Part shown: one piece after another, positions 22,467 to 38,415 of the stretch | Position numbering within the stretch: position 1 is the first letter of the stretch | Layout of the letters: every line of letters starts with the position of its first letter | Assembly (NCBI RefSeq): GCF_001540865.1 | Contig: NC_033627.1 | Location: forward strand, 13,815,544-13,879,543 | Direction: 5' to 3' | DNA length: 64,000 nt | From: Ananas comosus | Taxonomy: Eukaryota; Streptophyta; Magnoliopsida; Poales; Bromeliaceae | Translations under genes and position numbers: made by a program | The notes under the pieces: model-generated | Told to the model about the DNA's origin: nothing | Database searches by the model: none | What the model saw: only the letters and a program-made list of their open reading frames with translations

Positions 22467-23594
22467 TAAGGGAGTACTGGAGATCTCTAGATCCTTCCGG
22501 AATTGGGTTACCGCATTTATTTGCGCTGTTGAATCCGATCCGTTACGCCCTAGAGCGGAGCCGAGGCCCAAGTGGATACGTGGTCCGACCAGGCCCATGT
22601 TGACTTTTGCTTACTTGCATTTAGCCCCAGAATGTTCTACAATTTGCAATTTAATCCTTAGGGTACTAGTATAAATAAGGGCATTGTAATAATCCCGATC
22701 ATCATCGTCGCCATCCGAGCCTCAGAGAGATCTCATCCTCAGCGGTTGCGACTTGCGACTCCGATCGGGTTAATCTCTTGTTTTGGATCGATCAATGCGA
22801 TATTGATCTCCATTCCTGGCAACAGCTGCGAAATTCCCTTGATCCTGATCAACTGCTTGATCAACATGGCAACAGTAATAGCTTGAAACTCAAGCATTAC
22901 ACCGGAATAACCGAGAATAGTAAGATTTGATCGGGATAAAATATTTCGGTCAAATTTCACTCCGTTTGGCGGAATAGCGGGGATAACTTTCGTTATCTCC
23001 GCTTATCCCCTGAACCAAACGGAGGGCACCGTTTGGATCGAGGATAAGGGGAGGTATAACCGCTTATCTCCCCTTTATACTCAAATACAAATTTTTTATT
23101 CGAGAATAGTAGTTTTCGAGTAGCTGAAATAAGTTGGCATAACTATTTCCATCAACACTTTTATTTTCTATATATAACTATCTACTATTTTTCTTATTCC
23201 ATATTATCTATCCAAACGCCATTTTTTTTATTCTCGGAAATAACCTAATTTTCATCCAAACGTTATTTTTTTTTATTCCCATACTTGTATCTATTCCTGT
23301 AATAAGTAGTTCTTGCTTGTACCCGAACCAAACAGTGCTTTTAGTCTATAGCTGTAAAGTTTGAGTGCATGTAAGCATCAGTATGTAGCATCAGACTTGC
23401 TTAAATGTTTCGTCTGAATGGAAATAATAGAAGAGAAAAAAAAGGGAAACGAAAGAAAAAAAAAATAAATAGGATAAATAATTCTTTTTTAAAAGAAAAA
23501 ACTTGGCTTGAATTTCAATTCAGTTTTTGGTAACTTCGTGTGACAACGTGGTTGGTGAGTTTAATCTATCTTTTGAAAAATTACCACCTTAGCA
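22467..23594. other. Intergenic DNA with retroelement-like and MITE-like traces
   Basis: 22470-22900 has moderate GC and a TATAAATAAGG phrase near 22670, like an LTR promoter, but no paired LTR, primer-binding site or polyprotein was found. 23026-23338 is framed by GCACCGTTTGGATCGAGG and its near-inverse ACCCGAACCAAACAGTGC, a probable small MITE. No gene seen. Confidence 0.4.
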
Positions 23595-24065
23595 TAGGGT
23601 TGTCAATGGGTATGAATATCCGAAATTTTATTCGAATCCGAACCCGAATGAAACGGATATATCCAGTGGATATGGATATGGATTCGAATATGGATATCAA
23701 AAATAGAAACCCGACGGATATGGATTCGGATATGGATTTTGATTGTACCCGATTCGAACCCGAACCCGAATTTATTTTATATTATATATATATATATATA
23801 TATATTTGATATTATATTTGAATTTGTATTTTAAAAATTTAGGTTTAATATAATATATTTTGAAATATTGAAAAAAAAAATAATTGTTTCGGGTTCAAAT
23901 TTTCGGGTTCCGGTTCGGGTTTTGGATTTTTGGTCGGGTTCGGGTTTGGATATGGATTTTTAAAATCCGTCGGGTTCGGGTTCGGGTTCGGGTCTCGGGT
24001 TTGGAGTCGGGTTCGGGTTCGGATTTTTAAAAATCCGCCCTAAATCCGACCCGTTGACATCTCTA
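23595..24065. mobile_element. hAT-like MITE, second copy, 471 bp
   Basis: Same family and orientation as 21969-22458, about 1.6 kb away. Exact 8-bp target duplication CCTTAGCA at 23587-23594 and 24066-24073. The subterminal CGGGTTCGGGTTCGG arrays are well preserved, suggesting fairly recent activity. Confidence 0.92.
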
Positions 24066-24081
24066 CCTTAGCATCCTCATG

Positions 24082-24112
<31 letters not shown>

Positions 24113-26777
24113 TGAAAATTGAAACTTCCATGTAAAACTAAAATTGAAGTTGAATTTTAGGGATGAAATTGAAATCGGGGCCAAACTTTAGGGACTGGAT
24201 TATGTTAAAATTAACACCGAGGTGATATTTGAGAGACTTTACTTGTGATTAAATTGTCTTGAATCGCTATTAAGTCCATGAATTCTAAATCGGGCAAAAA
24301 TAGGGCCGAGTTTTCAGAATCTATGACCCAGCATTGTCCCCTAGCTCGGACGGGGCAGGACAATGCCATGTCGGGTAAGGCTTCGTGATAGTTCTTTTAT
24401 TTTTTTATTTTTATAAAACTTAAAATAAAAAAAAAGGACTAAAATGATTCTATTTGTCCATTTTTCCTAGCCTGGGAAAATATTTTGGCCGAAATAATCA
24501 TATGTAACAACAGATAGGTTTCAGGGCTATTTGTATAAAACTCGAAATTGAATCCGAAAAAGAAAAAAAAAAATAATAATCTTGAAACCATACCCGAGCT
24601 GGATCGATTAAAAATATCCGAAACACAAAATTGAACCGAATGAAAAACTGAAGATCTGTGCCTGAAATCGTAAAATCAATCCGACCATTTACTATTGAAC
24701 TAAATTATTAATATATATTAATTATTAAAAAAAGAATGTAAAAGATTATATTTTATAGAGGTTTCGTTCTAGCTTCGGGTTCGGCTTAGATGCAAGTATA
24801 AACTATAACTGAATTCGAATTTGTCGGTCATTGTATATATTGATAATCCAAACCATACTTGTTTAGTATTGATTAAATCCATTTGTTGTAGATTTAGGTT
24901 CAGATAAAACTTTCGGCTATTCGTAACCATTGACATCTAGAGTGGACACAAGGAGATCCGGTTGTGCGGATCATGCCCCGATAGGCCGCAAGCCAGGCCC
25001 CTTGCATGGCACCGTTCGAGATGAGTAGAAGCTGTGTCGCGCTGGGCCGAAGGCCAACCCGAGACACTAAACGGCCTGCGATGGGCACGAGCCGTGCCGT
25101 GCTGGGCCAACTAGCTATCCAACTAATTTTCATCCCTAATTCTAGAGACTTTTCCTTTTAGGGTTGAGGCTCAATAATTTGGTAGAAGAGTATGGAAGAG
25201 AGAAAAATCCTAACTCTTTGTGATAGTGAATTTAGCTTAAACAGATACTACTTTTGGACATGTACAAACCCTAATCATTGTGTAGTTCTCTGGTTCACCA
25301 TCAGTGTGTTTTTGTACTCAGCTCAAATTCCTCATCCTAATGTAACAATCATGATGAGATCATCTTAAACCAACTTGTCTGATTCGACTAATGTCGGGTC
25401 TTTCAAGTAGTCAGCTAAATTTCAAACTCCGAAGTTTGTTTAGTTTCTCAGTTTTAAAGTTTAAGCTTCTGATATAAAGTAAACCAGTTTGAATAGAATA
25501 AACGGCTTACAGTGGTTCGGTTCTTTTACCACATCGGTTCGCTTTCGATTTCGATTTCGATTTCGATTTTGAAATTGTACATGATAAATTTATTTGTTTG
25601 GATCTACATTTTCTTACATTAGCAAATCTAAACCAACCAATGCACACCCTTTGTAAAGAAGATATAATTTTTTTCTCTTTGAAGAGTGTGTAGAAGATAT
25701 TTTTCTTGGGAGGGAGTGAGAGAGTTCACTAGAGGACAAAAACCATTTATATTTCTCATGGGCCACATTGCATAAGATGGTGACATGGGCTCTCTTTTTT
25801 ATATTTAGCTTTATGTGACAACCATAGATGCCATTAGTGTCATGGGATCCAAATGAGCCCCAAAAGGGGTAGTTGTGGTGCCATAAATAAAAATAAAACA
25901 TGGGGAGAAAATCTGAAAATGATGTCCATTGAGTTTTAAATTGGTAAATGTGTGTATATATGTATGTATATATAGGCATTTTGAAAAATATCCTTAAATT
26001 AAATTAAAAAATTTATTAAATTTTATGGGGGCTTTATTAAATTTTATTTTGCAGAGTTATTTTTTATTTGAACTTACAAAATTTTAAATTAAAATAATTT
26101 AAAATTAAGAGAATTTAATAAAGAGAATAACAGTTGAGAGGAGAGGGTCTTCATACATTTTTTTTTTACCCTTTGAATATTTTTATCCTATATATATTCT
26201 TATATTTTGCTTGCTAACATATTGATTTGCCAATATATCAAACTTACAACTCATTTAATATTATTACATACAAATAGAAATAAAGAGTATGACTATTGTA
26301 CTATTAGGAGCACGGCAGCTCATGTGCAGAGAAAAAAAAAATTGAGAATAAATTCAAAAAGAAGAGAAACTGAGATACCTAATTTTTTTTCAATTTTTTT
26401 TTATCCCTCTCATTTTAACTATACCTCAAAATTGATGAATAATTATGAACTTAAAAGCACATGAATTATTGTGCTCTTAATAGCACAGTAGTTCTGCTAC
26501 AAAAATAAATATTTTTTTGTAACCGCCTCTTTCTTTTCCATTCCCACTTAAATATCTCCAAACATAAACAAAAAGAAAAGATAAATTAAAAAATAATAAA
26601 ATAATTCCCACTTGCGACAAAATTTTAAAAGATAATAACAAAAAAAAAAAAAAAAAACTCCTCACTCTCACCTCTCATTCCCTATCCACTCTCCACGTGT
26701 CTCCCCTCCTAGATTTTTCCTCCACCTTTATATCCCTCCCCCTCTCACCAATCACTCCCATCTCCAACCTCCTCTGA
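24066..26777. other. Intergenic DNA
   Basis: No gene recognised. Contains a (CT)n run at 24084-24112, a GC-richer patch at 24940-25115 with the ...GCCGTGCTGGGCC... style common in plant hAT relatives, a short hexamer run of TTTCGA at about 25545-25570, and AT-rich DNA. The last ~100 bp are the CT-rich promoter/leader of THI4 with a TATATCC phrase near 26730. Confidence 0.5.
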
Positions 26778-28342
<1,565 letters not shown>

Positions 28343-31300
28343 AGACGAGGGGTGTGTTTATGGTTTCAGTGTTTTGATTGATCACAGGGGAGCAGAGGAG
28401 GGTTAGGAAGAATAAGAGGGTCTAAGCTAAGGAGGGGTGGAGTGCAACTGGAGATAGAGAAATGGAGTAGACTGTAAAAGAAAGTTAAAAAGACTTTCAG
28501 AAACTTTGCTGTTTGTTCATCTTCTGCTGTCATCAGTGTCTTGTTGTTATCAAAAACAACCGTGTCCTTTTTCTGATTCTCTGAATAAAGTAAATTAAAT
28601 GCGCTCTGCAATATATATATGCGTGTTGTACATTTTTTTCATTCATTATTGTTTTTGTTCTTGAACATGCAAACTGATTTGCTTGGTTTTGAATCTTGCT
28701 AGTAAGTGGATTTTGGTGTTGAGCTAAGAACATATTATCTAGAGCCCAACATATTATTTAAACAAAGTATCGCAACTAGTTTGAATATTGCCAACAAATT
28801 ATCATTATTGTTAATTTAGTAGTAATAATAAAGTAATTACGAAGTGCTCTTCAATTAGAATTCTTGGGAAAAAAAAGAAAAAAAAAATCAAAACTCATTA
28901 AAGATACTGCTGCCACGGCTTCCGAATTCCAAAGTATAACTTTCACCGAAGAAGCGCTAGCAAATTTCTAGTTCAAATTCTGACTGCTGCTCTACCAAAC
29001 AAAAAATAGGACTTCAATTTTTTAATATATATTATATAAAAAATTCTCATCTGTGCGTAGTGTAGCTGTATTAGAACTTAAACCAAATTTGCACTCAACT
29101 GCAGCAAGGTTTCATATGGGAATATTCTGGGAATGGTAAAGTACAATTTGCATTTAAGAGTGAGGTGAAATACCATTTTTTTCTGCAACTTGAAATTCAG
29201 AAATAACTCTAACTAAAGATGCAATGATCCCTGGTCAAATAACTCAAACTTGAGAGGTTAGTGAGGTAGTGCCACTTTACCTTGCAAAGCTGCAGCGCCG
29301 GGGCACGGCATTTGTTAGATTCTACACATTAGGATTTGTTTTCGGAAAAGCAACCGTAAAACAGTATCAGTTTTCAACATTTATTTAAGAAAAAAAGCAG
29401 TGCTACTGTACACCTCGCATATCGGTGTAAAATTTACACCCTATAATGAAATGTACAAGTAGAATTTTGTTTGAGGAAACTGATTGGCTGGTTTATTAGC
29501 AACAAGTTTATAAATTCACTCTTATGTGTAACCTGTAAAAATTCGCAATTAACTCAGACTAAATTAAACAACAAAATCCCACATTTGCAATGTAAACAAA
29601 TTTTCAGTTCCATACTAAGCACTACACTCTGAAAGCTGTCAGATACTCCGCATTTACCTGAAAAATACAACAGATATGCGTAAATTTATACGATCTGAAA
29701 ATATGAAATTGGAGAGCAACAACGTGTAAGAACAACGTAAAACCCAACCAGGAAACGTAAAACTCGAAAACAGTTTCCAGGAAGCAATATTACTACGAGT
29801 CCCAGTTCGGAAATTTAAGGCAAATTCCCATTTCAAATTTCCCATGACACAATACAACATGATTTATCTTGTGCTCGAAATAAACACAAAATGTAACCGT
29901 GAAAAGAAGCACTCTACATTAGTTAAACACTTTTCACTATATAGTTGTATGCTCAGGAAAGATCCAGTTGTTGTAAGCTTTTCGAAAGGGGCCCAAAGGA
30001 ATTCTAAGGTTAAACTGCATGGTGGTACATCATTTTAAAACCAGAACTCAGTACGAAGGGAAACACATTATTCACATAACTCGATTGGAATTTAGCTGGA
30101 AACAATGCTTGGCCAGGAACTCTTTTGAATTCGCAGAAGTGGAGCATACAAGGGCTTGAGTAGTGGATAAAAGGAAAAAAAAAGAAGAAATCCTCGAACA
30201 AAGTTATGGACTGTGTATAGCCACCTCAAGGGTTATTAAAATAAGGGAGGAGGGAGACAGCATATATGACTGCAATACAAAGGGCTCTCCTTATATGACC
30301 ACCTCAAAGGTGAATGCTATATCAATGCTGCATTTGCTCAGTAAAAAAGAAGCACAGAAAGATAAGAGCATGAGCTTCTCATGAATTGGCTTCTCTATAG
30401 CGTAAAAAGATACAGTTTGAAAGTCAAAACGTTGCAAGTGTAATTAATGAATAAAAGATAAGTTTCAACTCATTCATAGATAATATAATATGTTCCAATT
30501 GTTAAGAGATTAGAAAGTCGTAGTTGAAGGCTTGTCTAAAGCGTTGAACTAAGAAACAAGCCGTAAGATATGTGTCTGGTAAGCAATAAATGATTCAAAT
30601 CTGACTGGCTTCCCTGTGCTACACTAGTTATAGGAACTAAAGTATCTTAAAAAGTATAGAACACAAACTGCAGCTAAAATAGGTTTAGGGTTGAGCTCAA
30701 ACAAACAGCGAGAAGCAATAAGGCAGTGTCTAATTGAAAATAGATCCAATAAAGAGACTTACAACACAAACTACCAAGAAATCATTATGCCTTTTCAAGC
30801 TCTATTCTAGGTAAGACATAGATTGATTGAATTAATACCCCACAGCCACATTTCTATGTTACCGAAAGGTATAACCTATGAAGGTTTGCTATACAGTTTT
30901 TATTTAAAAATTTAGTTCACCATGAACAATATGGATCCTAAGCAATAATCTACAATGTGGCAATTGTGTGCGAGCAGCAAGCTGTCAAATTGGCCTTTCC
31001 TGTGAAATGGTGCAGATGCAGGTGCATACTTATAAAAGTCATCTAAAATACGATAAAATATTTCAGAACATAAAAGAATAACTAAGAAGGAAAAATAAAA
31101 TTTTGAAAAGCAATAAAATTTTGAAGAACAAAGTAACATAATCAAGATCATACTGAAGTTTTCAATTATCTAATGCAAAAAGAAAGATAACATTTGTGAG
31201 AGCACGGCCATAAAAAAAAAAAAAAGATAACATTTTTCTTTCATATCTCACAGCATTTATAGCATCTTAAACGTAAATTTAGATCAAAGTTCTCTCACTA

Positions 31301-31589
31301 CCTGTGTTCTCAACTCAAAACCTCCTCTATCCATCGATGAGGACCATGACATAAACCATAACACCGAAAACTAGAACAAGATTACTCCACTTCAGATGTG
31401 AGCATGTATCTTCGAGAAATGTCATTACATTTCTAAAGCAATAGTCAATACTAATATTCAATAGATCTGAAATAAGATAAATATTAGAACATAGACCTTC
31501 AATCGAAGAAAGAGAGAGAAGCTACTCCATACCTCCCAAACTATGACAAAGAGGAAGAAGACCCTTCTTCCTCCGCTCCTTCAGCCGGA
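28343..31589. other. Long intergenic stretch between THI4 and OST3/6
   Basis: The first ~270 bp are THI4 3' UTR (an AATAAAG signal near 28585). The rest, 28.6-31.5 kb, is unremarkable low-GC DNA without a believable exon in any frame. The ~100 bp beyond the OST3/6 stop (31490-31589) look like its 3' UTR. No repeat family was recognised. Confidence 0.5.
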
Positions 31590-32585
31590 TCATCTCCAAC
31601 TGTTGGGCCAGAAGGCGTGAATTCCATATCCGGTCTTCCAATTATCCAAATGGATCACCTTCCTCACAGCCCAATAAGCTATCACCATGGCCACTAGCAT
31701 GAAGGTCCTCTGCACCGCCAAGCTCCTGATGCGCACCAACACATGCGTCACGAATGCGATCACCAGCCCCACGATCGTGTACAGGAACCCCACCGCGAAA
31801 CCCTCTGCTCCGAGCTGCATCCCTGATCCCTGGTAGAAGAATATCAGCCGGTCCGGATTGTTCCGATCCCTCAGAAACATCGGCGTCTTCCGGATGATGC
31901 CGTGCATCGCGCCGGACACGCTGAAGAAGTAGACGAAGATCGCGGAGGCCATCCAGAGCTTGCGATCGTGGAAGATCGTGTCGCCCTGGAGGATACGCTT
32001 GATCACGAATGGCGAGAGGATGAGGAGGAGCACGCCGAGGGCGACGATCTGGCCCCGGGAGAGCGGGGGCGGGCGCTGGATCGGGCCGAGGGAGAGGCCG
32101 GTGCGGGACGCGACGAACTCCGCCATGGATTCGGCGCCAGCGGCGAAGTTGGATTGGTCCATGGGCTCGGAGTCGCGGAGGGATCCGGCGTTGGGGGTGA
32201 CGATGCGGATGTGGGGGAGGGAGTTGACGCCGAAGAGGGAGAAGGAGGATTGGGACTCCCCGAACTCGAGATCGGCGAAGAAGAGGCGGGAGGAGGAGGG
32301 GTTGTGGGCGGAGAAGGAGGCGGAGAGGAGGGCGAACTCGGATCGGAGCTCGCGGAGGTGGAGATCGGGGTTGGAGCGGAGATGCGCGGCGTCGAAGAAG
32401 ACGAGGGAGGAGAGGAAGCGGGACACGGCGGCGTCGTTGAAGTGGATCACGCCGGAGGGAGAGCGCGATCGGAGGGTCTCAAGCTCCGCCACCAGATCGT
32501 CGGAGGAGGGATCGGCGGAGGCGAGGAAGAGGAGGGGTACGAGGAGGAGGAGGAGGAGGAGGAGGAGGAGGGGTTCGGGCGCCAT
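31590..32585 (-). CDS. Oligosaccharyltransferase OST3/OST6 subunit-like protein
   Basis: Subunit of the ER oligosaccharyltransferase that adds N-glycans; the family also includes MagT1/TUSC3-type Mg transporters. Intronless, 331 residues. Signal peptide of a long Leu run (residues ~4-22, cleaved near ASA|DP), a lumenal thioredoxin-like domain (about 30-170) and four transmembrane helices in the C-terminal half (around 180-200, 210-232, 258-286, 295-312), matching OST3/6 topology. The redox CxxC of the yeast and animal proteins is absent: there is no Cys pair in the thioredoxin-like region, as I recall for plant members. Ends NSWR then TGA. Divergent from the polyubiquitin gene. Confidence 0.92.
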   Translation of the reverse strand: MAPEPLLLLLLLLLLVPLLFLASADPSSDDLVAELETLRSRSPSGVIHFNDAAVSRFLSSLVFFDAAHLRSNPDLHLRELRSEFALLSASFSAHNPSSSRLFFADLEFGESQSSFSLFGVNSLPHIRIVTPNAGSLRDSEPMDQSNFAAGAESMAEFVASRTGLSLGPIQRPPPLSRGQIVALGVLLLILSPFVIKRILQGDTIFHDRKLWMASAIFVYFFSVSGAMHGIIRKTPMFLRDRNNPDRLIFFYQGSGMQLGAEGFAVGFLYTIVGLVIAFVTHVLVRIRSLAVQRTFMLVAMVIAYWAVRKVIHLDNWKTGYGIHAFWPNSWR

Positions 32586-33485
32586 TATTGAGGTTTTCGG
32601 AGAGCGGGATCGATGTGGCTTTAGGGTTTTGATGGGAGAAGCAGAGTGGGGGAGGAGAAATGTGGCTCAGAGAAGAAGCGCGGTGGATAGGATGGGAGCA
32701 TAGAGAGTCAAAAAGCGCTCTTGGAAGAAGCTGCAGCGGGTGCTAGAAGCAGAAATTCTAAATGGGCCTACCTGGGCCCAAACTAGATGAAGAGCCTGGC
32801 TCTCAGAGACCGGCCCGGTAGTCCCCTAAACCGTGGGCCCTGTTTTCACCGTTAGCCATAGACCGGCCCACTAAACACTCCCGAATGAACGGAAAAAACA
32901 TGACGGTCCACAGTGACGTGGTACTCCTCGTCCACCGAAGAATGTATCGTCCTTAAGGCGTGCGGCGTGGCCATGGCCGCACCCACTTGTTCTTCGGATC
33001 TTCTCTTCTAGACGCACATAGCTATGCACCTATTTCACCACGTCATCTACACACCGCACCCTCATCTCCGTCCATTTTATTATTTTTTGAATCGCCACGG
33101 TCGTGGCATCTTCGGTGCAGAATTGACGTGGTGCACTATGTGCAAGGAAACTTTTCTTCCAAATGGGCCGGCGCCTTGGTTATTTATTTATTTATTTATT
33201 TATTTATTGATGATTATTAATAGGCTCACCTAATTCGACCGTTTGCTATGGCAGCGGTCGAAGAAGCCCATTTCGTGCAAGTCACGTCGGAACAGCTCAC
33301 CTCGAACACGTGTTCGGTTTTGATTGGCTTTACTTTTCTTTGTGGTTGGGTCTACTGTCCGGGTTCGACGTATGCGGACAGTAATCTCACCTATAAATCT
33401 CCCCTTCCCCGACCTTTCCTCTCCCTCATCCCATCGCTTCGAAAACCCTAGAAACAGAGTTCCGAGATCCCAATCTCCTTCCAAG
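32586..33485. promoter_or_regulatory. Shared divergent promoter region, OST3/6 and polyubiquitin
   Basis: About 1 kb between the two start codons. A telo-box (AAACCCTAA on the minus strand) at 32621-32629 lies in the OST3/6 leader. A cluster of site II-type motifs, TGGGCC/GGCCCA, occurs at 32760-32875 (AATGGGCC, CTGGGCCC, CCGGCCCG, GTGGGCCC, CCGGCCCA). A TATA box TATAAAT at 33392-33398 precedes the polyubiquitin leader, which carries AAACCCTAG near 33445. Site II plus telo-box is the known signature of growth-linked housekeeping genes. A TTTA repeat sits near 33185-33208. Confidence 0.7.
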
Positions 33486-34801
<1,316 letters not shown>

Positions 34802-37800
34802 GCTTCCAACGTGCTATCGATGGGGTCCCTGGCAATTATCCGCGCTCTTCGCGCCTGCGTCCTGTTCTATGAATTATCTGATTGAGTCTCGTCTCGTGTT
34901 CTTTGCTGTGGGTCTATAATATACTCTATATGTCGTTTGCTTTGTTCTCTGTGGTCAGTTGTCTGCGAACTTTTCTACTATGTTCTTGTGGTGGTTTCTA
35001 ATAAATAAAGATAATGCCAGGTTATTGTGTGCTATGCTATATCGTACTTTCGTGCTTTGGTATTTCATATACATAATATGGTTATGGTATTGATTATCTA
35101 GCTTGTGCTGATTGAATGCAACCTTCTAAGGTCTAGGTAAATCTAATGTGGTGACTGGATTTTGTGCTTCTCTATGCAGAGGAAATAAATGAGTGTGTTT
35201 ACAGCTATACCTGTGCTTTATATTAGTTCGATATTTACATGATTACATAGCTTTTTTGTAAGGTGGAGTTTAGCTTCTGTATTTTGTTTAGTTATGATCA
35301 ATCCAAATATTTTTCTTTCTCAAGAGAACTCATTGAATCTTTGGAGGACTCGAAATCATTATCTACTGTGCATTGATTTGGAGTTAGGATGGTGTGTGAA
35401 GCAACATTTGATCTTAGTTTTTCTTAGTTCAATGTATCGATCAAATATCACTCATCCTATTTGGCACGGTTTGGTTCGTTGGTTCAATTGCTGTGAATCG
35501 GCATAACATGGTTGAAGGTAATAATGTTGGCATGACACCATCATATCCATGGAACGTAAACAGAGCTACTTTAATCCATGGAACGTAAACAGAGCTATTT
35601 TAATACCACTGATTGTTTGATTTTGTTAATATTCGAATTCAGTTGGTCGTTTTATGGAAATTTGTTATCTGGACAACTGTTGGTAATACCAGATTCCTTG
35701 TCTTTTATTACTTCTTGTATTGTGTCTGCCGATTCTCTTTGTAGGCAGATATTACATTGTTTTAGTTGCTTCCAACTGCAATCTTTATTCCTTACAAACT
35801 CCTCATGACTTCGTGCCATTGTATATACATATCAAGTACTTTCATGTTGTCTCTTTGATTTATAGTTATCAATTTTATTCAATTTCGCATGTTTCAGTTG
35901 ATCTTAATTAAGAGTTAAACTGTGTGCTGTGTGCTTCATGTTGTCTCTTTGATTGATTCATAGTTATCAATTTTATTCAATTTCGCATGTTTCAGTTGAT
36001 CTTAATTAAGAGTAAACTGTGTGCTGTGTGCTTCATGTTGTCTCTTTGATTGATTCATAGTTATCAATTTTATTCAATTCGCATGTTTCAGTTGATCGTA
36101 ATTAAGAGTAAAGTGTGTGCTGTGTGCTTTGTGTTGTCTCTTTGATTTATAGTTATCAATTTTATTCAATTCACATGTTTCAGTTGATCTATGAGCTTTC
36201 TCGTCTCTATTCCTTTGTAACTTTTGTTCATTAGACGACCTCTCTTTCGCCCCTTACATGAGCATAATTAGTGGTTATCATACACCACCCCTCAAAAGGG
36301 GTGTATAAGTAGGCATTACTCAAATCTAGGATTCTAAACATGTAAATTGCATTATTGGCTCTTGAACTTTTCAGAGAGTTTAAATTTTATTCCCTGTGAT
36401 ACAAAATCAGATGTGGATAGTATTGATTCATTTAGATTTTAATTTTAATTTTAATTTTTAATTTTTGAAATTTTAATTTTTTTTTCTAATTTTTAAAATT
36501 ATTCTGTTTGTTAATACATCTTAGTCATTCTTTAAAAGATTTTTATAATTTATTATGTGAAATAAATTTTTAAAAATTAGGAATATAGTTTAGATTTCTG
36601 TTTTTTAGATTTGTTCGGATTAGAAAAGATTTTTAAGATCGTGAAATTTGATTTGGATAAGAATTATAGATTTATGCCTTGTAATTGGAGGTTGAGGATT
36701 ACGATGAATTAGTTTGGACTTTTGATTTGGCACCTGTCGTCATATATTTTTTTTTGTGGCCAATATTTTTTTAAAAAAAATTTTATTTTCTATTTCCTTC
36801 CTTTCTTTCCTCATTTTTTTTCTTTTTTTTTGTTTTTTTAAAATTTTCTTCTAAACTTGCTTTTTAAATTTTCTAAAATAAATTTCCAAAATTTTCTGAC
36901 CTTTTTTCATTTATCGGCTACGTTTTTAATCTTCTTTTAATTTTCTTATTTTTTTCAAAATATTACAGAGTAAAAAAATTTCAGCCGCACTTCTCTTTTG
37001 GATTTTGTTTTCTTCTTTTTACTCCGAAAATTAGTTTAAAATTTTTAAAATTTTTAATCTTTTTTAAAAGTGAATATTATTTTAAAATTTTTAGAAAATT
37101 TTAAATTTAGTTTTGAATAGATTTTGGGTTCATCACTAGTACGATAGGTTGTAATTTTTTCAGTTTGTTCTCTATTACCCTCACTTTCTAAACATCGAGT
37201 TTTATTTTTCATTTGTAAGTTGCAGTGTTAGAATTGAATTTTATTTTTCATTTGTAAGTTGCAGTGTTAGAATTGAATTTTCAAAAATGTTTAGGAGCAA
37301 TTTGAGTTAGCTACATAGTTGGAGTTTGAAACCCTTCTGATTGAACTGGGTTAAGATTTGCATGTTCGCTTTCAAAATCTAATCTTTCAAATGTATGATT
37401 CTGAAATTTGTCATTCTTGTGTGAATCTGGATTTACATGTGAATATCTAAAGAAAGCTACAGTGCTTTTGCTGCAGCCGGAAGCAGCAATTATCATTTGA
37501 ATTTCGACAGCAAGAGTTTCAATTTGACACCACTATAAATTAAAGCCACTCTTACACCACTTTAGATTATCTTGGTTTGTGACCCAAAGCTTAGCCTTCC
37601 TATGCTAAAATGCTCAATGGTGTCTATGTTCTTACATGTTATTTTCTTAAAAACTCGTGTATATTATTTATTTATTGCGGACCGTAAAGTCGTTTTTTTT
37701 AAAAAAAAAAATAATAAATTTGGCTGAAAGTATGAATCAGTTATGAACTATCAAGTACTTTACTAATTACGCTAAGAACAGTGGGTAAAATACATATATA

Positions 37801-37868
37801 CTTTTGATCTCATTTATATTGAATATAATATGTTTTCAAATTCAGGTAACCTCTCTCTCTCTATATAT
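34802..37868. other. Intergenic DNA downstream of polyubiquitin
   Basis: 3' UTR of polyubiquitin for the first ~220 bp (AATAAATAAAG near 35000), then AT-rich DNA with no gene seen. It holds a 30-bp two-copy repeat (CCATGGAACGTAAACAGAGC at ~35548 and ~35577), the ~96-bp tandem repeat at 35843-36190, long T-rich tracts at 36430-37000, and a 42-bp exact tandem pair near 37195-37280 (CATTTGTAAGTTGCAGTG twice). Confidence 0.6.
35843..36190 (+). repeat. Four-copy ~96-bp tandem repeat
   Basis: Units begin at about 35845, 35939, 36036 and 36132, each with TGTTGTCTCTTTGATT, TAGTTATCAATTTTATTC and CATGTTTCAGTTGATC. Units differ by a few bases and small indels (an extra GATTCA in the middle units). Non-coding minisatellite. 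Confidence 0.9.
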
Positions 37869-38415
37869 AGGGCTAGGCTCCTATGCTTTCGAAAGTACGG
37901 AAGGTCCCGTGCTTGTAAGTTGTTTTTGATGATGGGACATCCAATTCGGCTATCGGTTCCGTTAAACTTGATCTATGCTATTGGAACTATCTAGAAACCA
38001 AATGTCATAATTTTTTGATTTCGTTTGTCTAGTGGACGAGTAGCCTCAAAATGAACGGCTGAAAATAAAAATCTCATAAAAAACAGTGATAAAGAATTCA
38101 AATTTTAAATTAGAAGTATTGATCTTACTACTTATGTTAAGTAGAATTTTCTATTAAATTTTCATGTAATTTGGATACTTCTACACCGTTGAACTTAAAA
38201 ATGTGCCACATCGACCGTTAAAATAGTCAATTTTTAGACCTTTTGATCGCTTAGTAAATGATGTCAAAAAAATCTAAAATTTGGTTTCTAGATAGTTCCA
38301 ATAGGGTAAATCATACCTAACGGAGCCGATCATCGAATCGAACGTCCTATCATCGAAAACAACTTATAAGCACGGGGCCTCCCATACTTTCGAAAGTACG
38401 GAAGACGGACTCTAT
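37869..38415. mobile_element. ~547-bp foldback element with AGGCTCCTATGC end
   Basis: Left arm AGGGCTAGGCTCCTATGC, then TTTCGAAAGTACGGAAG and CCCGTGCTTGTAAGTTG; the right arm (38300-38413) is the inverse (CAACTTATAAGCACGGGG, TTTCGAAAGTACGG). It lies between short TA-rich runs. Non-coding. Another partial copy follows immediately, and a related element starts near 63677. Confidence 0.78.

Noticed and set aside
22467..22960. Possible LTR retrotransposon
   Set aside because: A TATA-like phrase and retroelement-like composition are present, but no second LTR, primer-binding site, polypurine tract or polyprotein was found.
28630..31490. Search for a hidden spliced gene between THI4 and OST3/6
   Set aside because: No set of phase-consistent exons with recognisable motifs was found on either strand.
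31902..32703. Plus-strand frames of 229-247 codons over the OST3/6 gene
   Set aside because: Antisense shadows rich in Glu/Gly/Arg caused by GC-rich third positions; the minus-strand protein has clear membrane helices and family features.
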